Below are positions 26,154 through 33,709 of a stretch of DNA of 64,000 bases, piece after piece. The stretch is taken from contig NZ_CP012898.1 of the NCBI RefSeq assembly GCF_001310225.1, positions 3,838,001 through 3,902,000 of the forward strand, read 5' to 3'. The DNA comes from Pseudalgibacter alginicilyticus (GTDB lineage Bacteria > Bacteroidota > Bacteroidia > Flavobacteriales > Flavobacteriaceae). A program made the translations under genes and the position numbers. Numbering within the stretch: position 1 is the first letter of the stretch; every line of letters starts with the position of its first letter. The notes beneath the pieces are model-generated. The model worked only from the letters and a program-made list of their open reading frames with translations. It was not told where the DNA came from and ran no database searches.

Positions 26154-26786
26154 GTTTTTTATTCCGATTAATTTTTTCATTGTTTCGTTATAGCGATGTA
26201 TAATTCGGCTTTCAGTTGCCACAATTATACAGCCATAAATATAATCATATTCAATTCCGTATTCTTTTGAAATTTTGTTACGACGTTTGATGGTTTTTTT
26301 AGATAAAAATCCTCCACCAGCAATAATCCTTAAATTTCCGTTTTCAAAATCCAGGCGAGCTTGCTTTTCAGAGTATTTATTATAAAATTCTGGTGAGGAA
26401 ATCGAATCTCTGTAAGTTGCAGTTCTTAAGTCCGATATTTTTAATTTCAAAGTATCACTTATTTGGCTTGGGTCAAAAGTAAAATCTGCGTTAGTTGTTT
26501 TGGACTTTTTGTTTATCGACAAATAGATTTTCTCATTAGGATTTACGTTGCATTTAAAAATTCCGTTTGAGTCGGTTTCAAATTCACGAATTGTTGTTCC
26601 TTGCTTAATTTCCACTTTTTGCTTTTGAGAATTTAAGAATTCCAATGTTTTTTCGGTTGCGGAATCCATATTTGGTATGCCATAACTATAGGACATATAA
26701 TATTCTACGTTTCCAATAATTTCTTTTTGAGCGTAAAGATTTTGTTGGAAAATCAAAATTGTTAATATGTAGACGATTTTTCTCAA
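26145..26786 (-). CDS. Exported protein with a carboxypeptidase-regulatory-like fold, unknown function
   Basis: 213 residues from a TTG start at 26786, chosen because the signal peptide follows at once (MRKIVYILTILIFQQNLYAQ). Residues ~50-110 resemble a small beta-sandwich of the CarboxypepD_reg type (GTTIREFETDSNGIFKCNV). The C-terminal part (KYSEKQARLDFENGNLRII ... RRNKISKEYGIEYDYIYGC) resembles the short FEKKY-type domain of exported Bacteroidota proteins, from memory only. The frame ends inside attC 8. Cassette ends GTTACCACAC match. Confidence 0.65.
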   Translation of the reverse strand: MRKIVYILTILIFQQNLYAQKEIIGNVEYYMSYSYGIPNMDSATEKTLEFLNSQKQKVEIKQGTTIREFETDSNGIFKCNVNPNEKIYLSINKKSKTTNADFTFDPSQISDTLKLKISDLRTATYRDSISSPEFYNKYSEKQARLDFENGNLRIIAGGGFLSKKTIKRRNKISKEYGIEYDYIYGCIIVATESRIIHRYNETMKKLIGIKNVW

Positions 26787-26960
26787 ATGTGTGGTAACGT
26801 GTTTGTATATGGTTTGTTGCGTGGTTTAAGCAACTAATTTAGTAAATAATTACCGACCAAGAAAGTCCGCGAGGACTTTCGTAAGTAGGCTAGAACCAGC
26901 AATAAATTATATACGGCTTAAGTTTGAAATCTATTAAATTAGATATAAATCAGAAAGAAC

Positions 26961-27104
26961 AAAAGAGAGAATTAAGGTTAATATATACGGTGAAGCTTTA
27001 GACTTCGACAACATTGATAATCCTCTCTCTTTTACTACTAAATCACGATCAGTTCTGTGAGACTATAGATCTCGATTTCAAGTTGTTGTGAATCCAGTAG
27101 TTAG
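26961..27104 (+). ncRNA. Candidate bridge RNA of IS110 copy 3
   Basis: Same fold as copies 1 and 2. Left target guide TATATACGG (T at 26986) agrees with the occupied site TATATACGG base for base; right guide ACAACA complements TGTTGT beyond the element. Confidence 0.75.
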
Positions 27105-27125
27105 TTCTTTCATAAATCATTTCTT

Positions 27126-28094
27126 ATGAATAAATATAAAGAAACTTTTGGAGTTGACATCAGCAAAGATGTATTTGATGTTTATGGTACCCTTTCGGGT
27201 CATAATCAGTACAAAAATGATGAATCAGGATTCGTTAAGTTTCTAAAAGAATTACCAGATACAGCCTTAGTGGTTATGGAAGCAACAGGTTATTATCATT
27301 ATCGGCTTGCTCAGTTTTTGTACAAAAATAAAATAGTAGTTTCTGTGGTAAATCCTTTATCCATTAAGCGTTTTATTCAAATGAAATTAGCCAAAGTAAA
27401 GACAGATAAGAGCGATGCTAAATCGATATGTGATTATGCCTTAATCAATGCAGTACCCATATACAATGCGCTCACAGATGTACAGAGTGAATGTTTACAG
27501 CTATTTAGATTGTTAGATGTTTATCTAAAACACCGTACAGCAACCAAGAACAAGCTACACGGGGAAGAGACTTTGGGCATACCATCAAGGTATGTGTACC
27601 GTTCATTAAAACGTAATAAAAAGCATCTAGACAAAGAGATTTCTGCTATCGAATTGAAACTTCTATCATTAATCAAACAAGAGCAGCAAGAACAACTAAC
27701 ATTGCTTAGAACTGTTCCTGGCATAGGTCAGAAAACAGCATTGTTTTTAATTGTTATAACCGATGGTTTTTCAAAGTTTGAACACGCAGCACAGTTATGT
27801 AGTTACGTTGGAATTACACCTACCATAAGGGAGTCTGGCAGTAGTGTTAAAGGTAGATCACGGATAAGTAAAGTCGGTAATAGGAAACTACGTAATCTAT
27901 TATTTCTATGTTCGTTTAATGCCTGTAAGCATAATAAAGCGTGTCGGGAACTTTATGAGCGTATAGTAAACAAAGGAAAGAGCAAGAAAGTGGCATTAAT
28001 AGCTGTAGCTAATAAGCTGATTAAACAATGCTTTGCAATTGCGAAATCAGGCACAGCGTATGATGAAACTTACGTTTCTGTATTGCTTAAGTAA
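27126..28094 (+). CDS. IS110-family DEDD recombinase (transposase), copy 3
   Basis: 322 residues, the same protein as copies 1 and 2 with all DEDD residues and the serine motif present. Antisense to the flanking cassettes. Confidence 0.93.
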   Translation: MNKYKETFGVDISKDVFDVYGTLSGHNQYKNDESGFVKFLKELPDTALVVMEATGYYHYRLAQFLYKNKIVVSVVNPLSIKRFIQMKLAKVKTDKSDAKSICDYALINAVPIYNALTDVQSECLQLFRLLDVYLKHRTATKNKLHGEETLGIPSRYVYRSLKRNKKHLDKEISAIELKLLSLIKQEQQEQLTLLRTVPGIGQKTALFLIVITDGFSKFEHAAQLCSYVGITPTIRESGSSVKGRSRISKVGNRKLRNLLFLCSFNACKHNKACRELYERIVNKGKSKKVALIAVANKLIKQCFAIAKSGTAYDETYVSVLLK

Positions 28095-28227
28095 TTAAAA
28101 AAAATAGAATAAAAAAAAGCTTACAAAATCAACTACTTGAATTTGTAAGCCCAATATAATAGTGTCTAATATTTTTGAAGAAATGACTTGTTTTTTACCT
28201 CAGTTCTTTGTTGTAAGCTGGCTTTTT

Positions 28228-30150
28228 TTATTCTGTAAATTCTTTAATTTTATCTAACCAATTTTTAATTTCATCATAACCTCCACGTTCGATTAATCTC
28301 TCAACAGTCATTTTATTAATCGCATTTGTGTTTAATTGACGTTTGGCTTTTGATATTTTTTTCTTTTGCTTTTCTTCCGTTTTTAATGGGTCTGGATTAA
28401 TTGTATCCCAATCAGTATCACTTGTGACACTATGCACTTCTCTTGCAACTTTTTCAGGGACATCATCTGTATCTATAATCTCTGTTAAGTTAATAGTAAT
28501 ATTTAAATCTTCATAACATTCGTTAATTGCTTCGTGATGCAAATAGTTTTCAAATTCTAATTTAGTCGTGTTGTAACCAACTTTTTTATCATTATTTTCT
28601 GCATTTAAATCTGCTACACTTTGTACATATGCAGGAATATCTGAGTCATAAATATGTACTTGAGATTGAAGAAGACCATCCAAATATTTTTTTTCTATAT
28701 AATACTTTAGTTGTGAGCCACCTGTAGGGATAAAAGCAACAGATTCATTATTCTCCAAATTAATTATTGAGTCATCATTTGAGTTTAAAAGTTTACTTAT
28801 TCCAATTAAGCCATTTATATCATTTTCGCCTTCTACAAAAATTAATACTTTGACTTTATTTTTTGGGTCTGGTAATGCTCCTAATGTGTCTATAATTTTA
28901 TCAATTATTTCTGTATTATCAGAGCCATCTGAATTTATACCACTTTCGATATTTGTATTACCATTGTCTGAATAGACATATCTCAATGACTTTTTTGGGA
29001 TTTCTTTTGCAAGATTAGAATTATGTGTTGTAAAAAATACTTGAGCATTATCCGTCTCAGATAAATCTCTCAGAGCATTTACAATCATTAATTGAAAATC
29101 TGGGTGTTGAGATGTTTCGGGCTCTTCTAATGCGTAAATAATGTTTGGTGCATTAGCTGTTCTTCTATTTTCTACTTGCGCTCTAAAAAAGCTTAATAAG
29201 ACTAAACGTCTCATTCCGCTTCCTCTTTTGTTTAATGGAACACCTCTATTATCTTCTAACGTTAATTTAAATATTGAATTCCAAGTAGGCTCTTTTGGAA
29301 AGTTAGAGCGTAAAGTTTCTGCTAAATCTGAATCTAATTCGTTTAATTTATTTATTGTGTCGTCAGCGAGAGATGTTGATGCATTCTGAACTGCTTCTTT
29401 TAATTGAACTAATAAAGGTGTAATATTGTCTCTTTTAAGGACTTCCTTTATTATTTCTTTCATTGGGTCTTGAATATCTGAATCTTGGTCAGTCAATGGC
29501 TTATCTACGAAGAATAGAGAATATATAGGTAAGTATTTTTTTAGACCAGTCCATATTTTCTTTCTGTTATCTTCATTATCTAACTTTCCATCTATTTTTA
29601 TTTCGGTGGTAATTTTCGATATGTTTCCATCAGGGTAAAAATGATTTCTTATTGCATTTCTTAATTCTTTACTTTTACTTCTATTAACTCCTTCGGAATT
29701 AATGTTTAGCTCCTCAAATTGATTCTTTAATGTTGTCCTCTTTTTAGAAAGTAAATCCTTTAGATTTTCATTATCGGGATATTCACAGATAATAACAGAT
29801 TCTTCCGAAACACTTCCAGATGCAGAAATTGGAAACTTTTTTTTAATTTCAAGTTTATTATTTGAATTTAGCAGAAATTCATCTTTTAAACTCGTTTTTA
29901 TCGTGTCGTCAAGAATTAAGTCTTGAGGTAAATCATCAAATACACACGTTATTTCTATTTGAGAATTGTCATTTGAAATACATAAATCATATTTGTCAGG
30001 CTTTCCATTAAAAAAAATGTCTAAAGCTTCTAAAATTGTTGACTTTCCAACATCATTTTTTCCAATGATAACATTCAAGTCTGAAATATCAATTTCTGTT
30101 TCTTGAGAATAGCTTCTGAAGTTTTTTAATTTTAGCTTGTTTAGTTTCAT
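28228..30150 (-). CDS. OLD-family ATPase with C-terminal Toprim nuclease domain
   Basis: 640 residues. N-terminal ABC/SMC-type ATPase: Walker A GKNDVGKST (30-38), signature-like SGMRRLVLLSFF (~311-322), Walker B IIYALEEPETSQHP (~337-350), H-loop histidine H376 (FFTTHNSNL). C-terminal Toprim: E440/D444 in FVEGENDINGL and D502/D504 in HIYDSDIP. This is the OLD-nuclease plan shared by P2 Old and GajA. No GajB-like helicase or other partner is next to it, so it would be a one-gene system in its own cassette (ends GTTGTAAGC). Antiviral action is inferred from the family. Confidence 0.85.
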   Translation of the reverse strand: MKLNKLKLKNFRSYSQETEIDISDLNVIIGKNDVGKSTILEALDIFFNGKPDKYDLCISNDNSQIEITCVFDDLPQDLILDDTIKTSLKDEFLLNSNNKLEIKKKFPISASGSVSEESVIICEYPDNENLKDLLSKKRTTLKNQFEELNINSEGVNRSKSKELRNAIRNHFYPDGNISKITTEIKIDGKLDNEDNRKKIWTGLKKYLPIYSLFFVDKPLTDQDSDIQDPMKEIIKEVLKRDNITPLLVQLKEAVQNASTSLADDTINKLNELDSDLAETLRSNFPKEPTWNSIFKLTLEDNRGVPLNKRGSGMRRLVLLSFFRAQVENRRTANAPNIIYALEEPETSQHPDFQLMIVNALRDLSETDNAQVFFTTHNSNLAKEIPKKSLRYVYSDNGNTNIESGINSDGSDNTEIIDKIIDTLGALPDPKNKVKVLIFVEGENDINGLIGISKLLNSNDDSIINLENNESVAFIPTGGSQLKYYIEKKYLDGLLQSQVHIYDSDIPAYVQSVADLNAENNDKKVGYNTTKLEFENYLHHEAINECYEDLNITINLTEIIDTDDVPEKVAREVHSVTSDTDWDTINPDPLKTEEKQKKKISKAKRQLNTNAINKMTVERLIERGGYDEIKNWLDKIKEFTE

Positions 30151-30172
30151 AGTTTGTCGGTTCGGTCAGCTT

Positions 30173-30307
30173 GCTTACAACGGTTTTGTATATGATACGT
30201 TGCGTGTATAAGTCACTAATTCGCAAATAAAAACCGAATAGAATATTCCGAAGGAATATTCGTAAGTAGGCTTGAACTAGCAATGAATTATATACCTTGT
30301 TACCCAA
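30173..30307 (-). repeat. attC-like site 10
   Basis: 135-bp palindrome with cores GCTTACAAC (30173-30181) and GTTACCCAA (30299-30307); apical hairpin GAATATTCC-GAA-GGAATATTC. Unoccupied; target half TATACCTTGTTAC. Confidence 0.83.
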
Positions 30308-31019
30308 CGTTTTTATTTTTCAGAACTAATTCGGCAGCTTCCACAGCTTCTTTTTGATAACTTTTTTTATTATCTAAAATTTCTCTTAATTGTCTTTCGT
30401 TTTTTGATTGATATTGTTCAACAAATTTTTCAACTCTGGTCTTTTCTTGAATTTGTATCTTTTTAAATTCAATTCCTGCTTTTTTGTTCAATTTGTCAAT
30501 GTATGGAAAAAGGCGAAATCGGTATTTTGTCTTTTTAACAAAAGCTTTTTCGTGCAAAAAGTCAACTAATAAATTCGATAAATAATATCTATCTCCATTC
30601 ACAAATTTCAAGTCCCAATATCCAAAATCAGAATGGATTGTTGACCATCTCGAATTATTGTCAATTGCGTTTTTATAATAAATTCCAATATTATAGATTG
30701 AAGTTTCAATGTCGGAAATTTTATAATTCTTTGTTTTTCCTTTTTTGTTAATTTTTATAAAATCAGTTTGAGTATCAATTTCCAGCGTAATATCTTTATT
30801 TTGAATATAATAATTTATTAAAATACAGATTGCGGGAATATTAAAAACAAATACAATTCCAATAAGAATTTTCATATATAAAGCATCAAATTCAAAATTT
30901 TCAACTCCCTTAAAATATTGAAAAATTGGTGTAAGAACTATCATTCCGATTATGAAAATCAGGTTTTCTTTTAATAAGATTTTCAACAGTTTGTTATGTA
31001 GTTCGTAAGTTTTTCTCAA
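30300..31019 (-). CDS. Two-helix membrane protein of unknown function
   Basis: 239 residues from a TTG start at 31019 (the next in-frame ATG would cut into the first membrane helix). Hydrophobic segments at ~18-35 and ~50-68 are followed by a beta-rich domain (DITLEIDTQTDFIKINKKGK ... YWDLKFVNGDRYYLSN), the layout of PH-like membrane proteins. The frame ends in attC 10. The cassette ends GTTACCCAA match. No family recognised with confidence. Confidence 0.65.
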   Translation of the reverse strand: MRKTYELHNKLLKILLKENLIFIIGMIVLTPIFQYFKGVENFEFDALYMKILIGIVFVFNIPAICILINYYIQNKDITLEIDTQTDFIKINKKGKTKNYKISDIETSIYNIGIYYKNAIDNNSRWSTIHSDFGYWDLKFVNGDRYYLSNLLVDFLHEKAFVKKTKYRFRLFPYIDKLNKKAGIEFKKIQIQEKTRVEKFVEQYQSKNERQLREILDNKKSYQKEAVEAAELVLKNKNVG

Positions 31020-31022
31020 ATG

Positions 31023-31162
31023 TTGGGTAACGTGTTTGTGTATGGTTAGTTGCGTGGTTAGGGGACTAAGTTAGCAAACTTTTACGAACCCGATAAAATT
31101 CCGCAGGAATTTTCGCAAGTAAGCACGTAAAAAGCAATTAATTATACACGGTGTTGTAACAC
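31023..31162 (-). repeat. attC-like site 11
   Basis: 140-bp palindrome with cores TTGGGTAAC (31023-31031) and GTTGTAACAC (31153-31162); apical hairpin AAAATTCC-GCA-GGAATTTT. Closely related to site 4 but with about a dozen differences, although the two cassettes they close look identical. Unoccupied. Confidence 0.85.
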
Positions 31163-31163
31163 G

Positions 31164-31691
31164 TTATTTTTTAAATTCAGTTTTGTTCTTAATCACAAAA
31201 GCGATTAATAATTCGGTCAAGTCATCTTTATATTCATAAAATTCCGAATCACATTTATTCCAGTTTTCTTCCGCATTTTTTTCAATTAGTTCTAATTCGG
31301 TTTGTCTTTCAGTTCTGTCTTTAGAAACAATTCCGTTTTTAAATTCAGAGTTTGCTTTTTTTACTATTTCCGCTGTTTTTTTTGCTCCAATTACTAAAAG
31401 AGCATTTACAGTCTCCTGACTAAAATCTCCACTCGAATTAAAATAGAATTGATTAAATCCGCCATTATTCATTTCACGTTCTAAATTTTCCACGAAAAGA
31501 AAAGTCTGTTGAGAAGAATTCAGTTTCTCAATATTTTCTCCGTAGTTTGATTTTTCATTCAGATAAGTGTCAATTTCCATAACAATCATATCTCGTCTTT
31601 CAATTTTCAATGTCTTTTCCAAATCAAATTCCGATTGTGCATTTGCGTTGGCAAAAAATAATGACGATATGAATAATAGCAGTTTTTTCAA
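31164..31691 (-). CDS. Exported DUF4375 protein, cassette copy B
   Basis: The same 175-residue protein as the one at 20734-21261 (signal peptide MKKLLLFISSLFFANANAQ, DUF4375 pattern NGGFNQFYFNSSGDF). Nucleotides also look identical over the whole cassette, including both ends. This is the first cassette of the array on the coding strand; its start core GTTGTAACAC (31714-31705) joins non-attC sequence. Confidence 0.82.
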   Translation of the reverse strand: MKKLLLFISSLFFANANAQSEFDLEKTLKIERRDMIVMEIDTYLNEKSNYGENIEKLNSSQQTFLFVENLEREMNNGGFNQFYFNSSGDFSQETVNALLVIGAKKTAEIVKKANSEFKNGIVSKDRTERQTELELIEKNAEENWNKCDSEFYEYKDDLTELLIAFVIKNKTEFKK

Positions 31692-31704
31692 AGTATGGAT
31701 TAAT

Positions 31705-31790
31705 GTGTTACAACTTAGTTATATGAATGGTTTATCGATTCATAATGTTCCAATCTGGCGGGATATGGATGCTTTTTTAGTTTCTTAGTC
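31705..31790 (-). other. Leading edge of the cassette array, possible attI-like junction
   Basis: On the minus strand the first cassette core GTTGTAAC is preceded by ATTCATATAACTAA and about 75 bp of non-coding sequence that is not an attC palindrome. In an integron this is where attI would lie. No integrase gene adjoins it; the next gene is corA. Confidence 0.4.
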
Positions 31791-31858
31791 ATTCTTATCG
31801 ATTTTACTTTCCAATGCTATTGCTAATATAAATACTTTCTTACAAATTATCAAAAGAA

Positions 31859-31887
31859 TTTGTATCATGTTTTTAAATGTTTATTTG
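31859..31887 (+). promoter_or_regulatory. Bacteroidota-type promoter for the candidate small RNA
   Basis: TTTG (31859-31862), 17 bp, then TTTATTTG (31880-31887), one mismatch from TAnnTTTG. It would start transcription near 31894, right at the base of the structured element. Confidence 0.45.
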
Positions 31888-31893
31888 TACTAA

Positions 31894-31995
31894 GGATGGT
31901 ATTGGAAAGCCCGTAGTGCGGCAAGAGTGAGTACTTGAAAAGCAAAGCCTCCTCCCTGCATGGATTAGGTGTCGGTCAGAAGGGAGATAATACCC
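31894..31995 (+). ncRNA. Candidate structured small RNA, family not assigned
   Basis: About 100 nt, markedly less AT-rich than its surroundings and without a reading frame. GGTATT (31898-31903) pairs with AATACC (31989-31994) and encloses GCC/GGC (31910-31923), CAAG/CTTG (31922-31937) and CTCCCT/AGGGAG (31952-31986) hairpins. It has a plausible promoter on the plus strand. It lacks the SRP RNA and RNase P core motifs. It might be one of the flavobacterial RNAs such as 6S-Flavo or Flavo-1, but I cannot confirm this. It lies between corA and the cassette array. Confidence 0.4.
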
Positions 31996-32007
31996 AGAAT
32001 CTATAAC

Positions 32008-33087
32008 TTATAGCCATTTTTTACGTTTAAAATATACAAGCATACCAACAAAAAGTATGATCATGACTCCCCAAAGGATGTAGTATGAATACTCATAATG
32101 AAGTTCTGGAATATTGTCAAAATTCATTCCGTATATGCCAGCAATAAAGGTTAAAGGTATAAATATGGTGGCAATAATGGTTAGTACTTTCATCACCTCG
32201 TTCATTCTGTTGCTAATGGTGGTCATGTACATGTCCATTAGACTCCAAATCATTTCACGGTAAATTTCTAAGTTTTCTGAAATCTGTATAACATTGTCAT
32301 ATATATCGCGGAAAAAGTGAAGTGTTTTTTCTTTTATTAAAGGAGTTTCTTGTTTTTCAATTTTATTAATAATCTCTCTTAAAGGGAATATATTTCGTCT
32401 GATTCTTAGTACTTCTCGCTTTAAGTTTTGAATTTGAATACTAATATCATCTTCAGTTAAACCGTTAAATAAATTATCTTCCAAATCTTCAATTTTGTTA
32501 GCCATGGTTTCAATAATCACAAAATAATTGTCGGTTACAGCATCTATGAGTGCATATAATAAATAATCTGCTCCCATGGTTCTTATGCGACCTTTGCCAT
32601 GCCTGATACGTTCTCTAACGCCATCAAAAACATCGCCATCTGACTCTTGGAAGGTCAGCACGTAATTATTACCAACTATAAAGCTTACTTGTTCAGATAT
32701 AAGGTTTTCATCGGCATCATAATACAACATTTTTAAAACAATGAATAGGTAATCTCCATAGTCTTCAATTTTGGGACGTTGGGATATGTTTACAATATCT
32801 TCAAGTGTTAAGGCATGTAAATTATAATGGGTCCCAATTTTTTCAATAGCATAAACATGATTGAGACCATTTACATTAATCCAAGAAACGGTTTCGGTTG
32901 ATTTATATTGAAAAGCTTCTTCAATATTTTGTAAATGCTTTTCTTCAAGAAATTCAGTGGAATAGTCAAAAGATTCCATGAATAGTTCATGTGATTCTTT
33001 TTCGCCAGTATAGATAATAGAACCAGGGGCTGTTCCTAATTTTTTGTTGTGTTTGGTTGGCCTGTTTTTACTCTTTTTTTTTGCCAT
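32008..33087 (-). CDS. corA: CorA-family Mg2+/Co2+ transporter
   Basis: 359 residues, normal for the family. Long cytoplasmic N-terminal domain, then two membrane helices with the GMN selectivity motif (YGMNFDNIPEL, G320-M321-N322) after the first helix and a basic tail (FKRKKWL). Forms a pentameric inner-membrane channel for Mg2+ or Co2+ uptake. Last gene of a minus-strand run that includes the MscS-like gene 32 bp upstream. Confidence 0.94.
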   Translation of the reverse strand: MAKKKSKNRPTKHNKKLGTAPGSIIYTGEKESHELFMESFDYSTEFLEEKHLQNIEEAFQYKSTETVSWINVNGLNHVYAIEKIGTHYNLHALTLEDIVNISQRPKIEDYGDYLFIVLKMLYYDADENLISEQVSFIVGNNYVLTFQESDGDVFDGVRERIRHGKGRIRTMGADYLLYALIDAVTDNYFVIIETMANKIEDLEDNLFNGLTEDDISIQIQNLKREVLRIRRNIFPLREIINKIEKQETPLIKEKTLHFFRDIYDNVIQISENLEIYREMIWSLMDMYMTTISNRMNEVMKVLTIIATIFIPLTFIAGIYGMNFDNIPELHYEYSYYILWGVMIILFVGMLVYFKRKKWL

Positions 33088-33119
33088 ATCTATAACTTTA
33101 TAGTTATAAATATAAGTTT

Positions 33120-33659
33120 TTATTCATAATCTGCTTCATATTCAATGGCATCTTTTTCAATTAATGTTACAGCTTTTTGCAATATTAAATTGTTGGGATA
33201 GGTTACTAAATCACCATTATCTAAGCGAAGGTGAAGTTGAAATGATCTAATGTCTTCAATAATAGCACGGATAGGAAAATCTTTATCGTGTATTTCAATT
33301 TTATCACCTACTTTATAAGGAAATGAAAAGAACATAATAATGCCAGAGGTTACATTGCTTAAAATGGACCAAATAGCAAATAATGCAATACCTAATATGG
33401 CAAAAACAGATGAAAATATAACTGCTAAATCACTAAATTTTGCACCAAAAATGAATAATTCTATAATAATAGAAATTACAATTAAGGTTACTGTTACATA
33501 TCTACGAATAAGCCGAATTCTAGCTTCATTTATACCATTTTTTCTAGCTACTTTAGTAATGGTGAAATTTGTGATGTATCTTATAACCAGTAGGGAAAGG
33601 AGAAGAACTCCTGAGCCTATTAATTGGGATATGTAGGTTGTAAAAAAATTAATTAACAT
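33120..33659 (-). CDS. Short MscS-family mechanosensitive channel
   Basis: 179 residues, shorter than E. coli MscS (286). Three hydrophobic segments (~8-28, 53-72, 80-105), the last being the pore helix with small residues (SSVFAILGIALFAIWSILS), then the beta domain (FSFPYKVGDKIEIHDKDF). The large C-terminal cage is missing. Likely an ungated-conduction or osmotic-release channel of the inner membrane; the truncated form is common in Bacteroidota. Confidence 0.85.
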   Translation of the reverse strand: MLINFFTTYISQLIGSGVLLLSLLVIRYITNFTITKVARKNGINEARIRLIRRYVTVTLIVISIIIELFIFGAKFSDLAVIFSSVFAILGIALFAIWSILSNVTSGIIMFFSFPYKVGDKIEIHDKDFPIRAIIEDIRSFQLHLRLDNGDLVTYPNNLILQKAVTLIEKDAIEYEADYE

Positions 33660-33709
33660 AAACTAACATTTAAATAAACGGCAAAGATACATTACAAATT
33701 GACATGAGT

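Larger units (their letters stand above)
26917..28207 (+). mobile_element. IS110-family insertion sequence, copy 3
   Basis: Full-length, ~1.29 kb, same ends as copy 2. Left junction TATATACGG/CTTAAG, right junction TTCTT/TGTTGTAAGC. Same orientation in the site as copies 1 and 2. Confidence 0.88.
26789..28218 (-). repeat. attC-like site 9, interrupted by IS110 copy 3
   Basis: Cores GTGTGGTAAC (26789-26798) and GTTGTAAGC (28210-28218); apical hairpin AAAGTCC-GCGA-GGACTTT, a compensated variant. It belongs to the OLD nuclease cassette. IS110 copy 3 separates the outer core from TATATACGG. Confidence 0.83.
7841..31714 (-). other. Integron-like cassette array without an integrase (CALIN-like)
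   Basis: Eleven attC-like palindromes separate genes that are all on the minus strand. The cassette-specific ends read on the minus strand are GTTGTAACAC (31714-31153), GTTACCCAA (31031-30299), GTTGTAAGC (30181-28210), GTTACCACAC (26798-26144), GTTGTGCAC (26024-25425), GTTGTAGTGC (24012-22406), GTTGTGCCTA (22128-21403), GTTGTAACAC (21284-20723), GTTGTGCATA (16601-9983) and GTTGGCAAC (8573-7966). In each case the far end of the same cassette is the exact reverse complement, as expected if attC is formed in a circular intermediate. The cassette at 20601-16723 is the sole mismatch and contains IS3 copies. A twelfth cassette start at 7847 is cut off. No tyrosine recombinase is present in the window. 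Confidence 0.85.

Noticed and set aside
7841-31162. Regularly spaced repeats as a CRISPR array
   Set aside because: The repeats are ~130-140 bp imperfect palindromes separated by whole genes, not 25-45 bp repeats with short spacers; no cas genes.
7841-31714. Prophage or ICE as an explanation of the accessory region
   Set aside because: No phage structural, relaxase, mating-pore or integrase genes; the repeats explain the layout.
31894-31995. tRNA, SRP RNA or RNase P RNA
   Set aside because: No T-loop GTTCRA motif, no GGAAGGNAGCAGC-type SRP core, and no RNase P core motifs.
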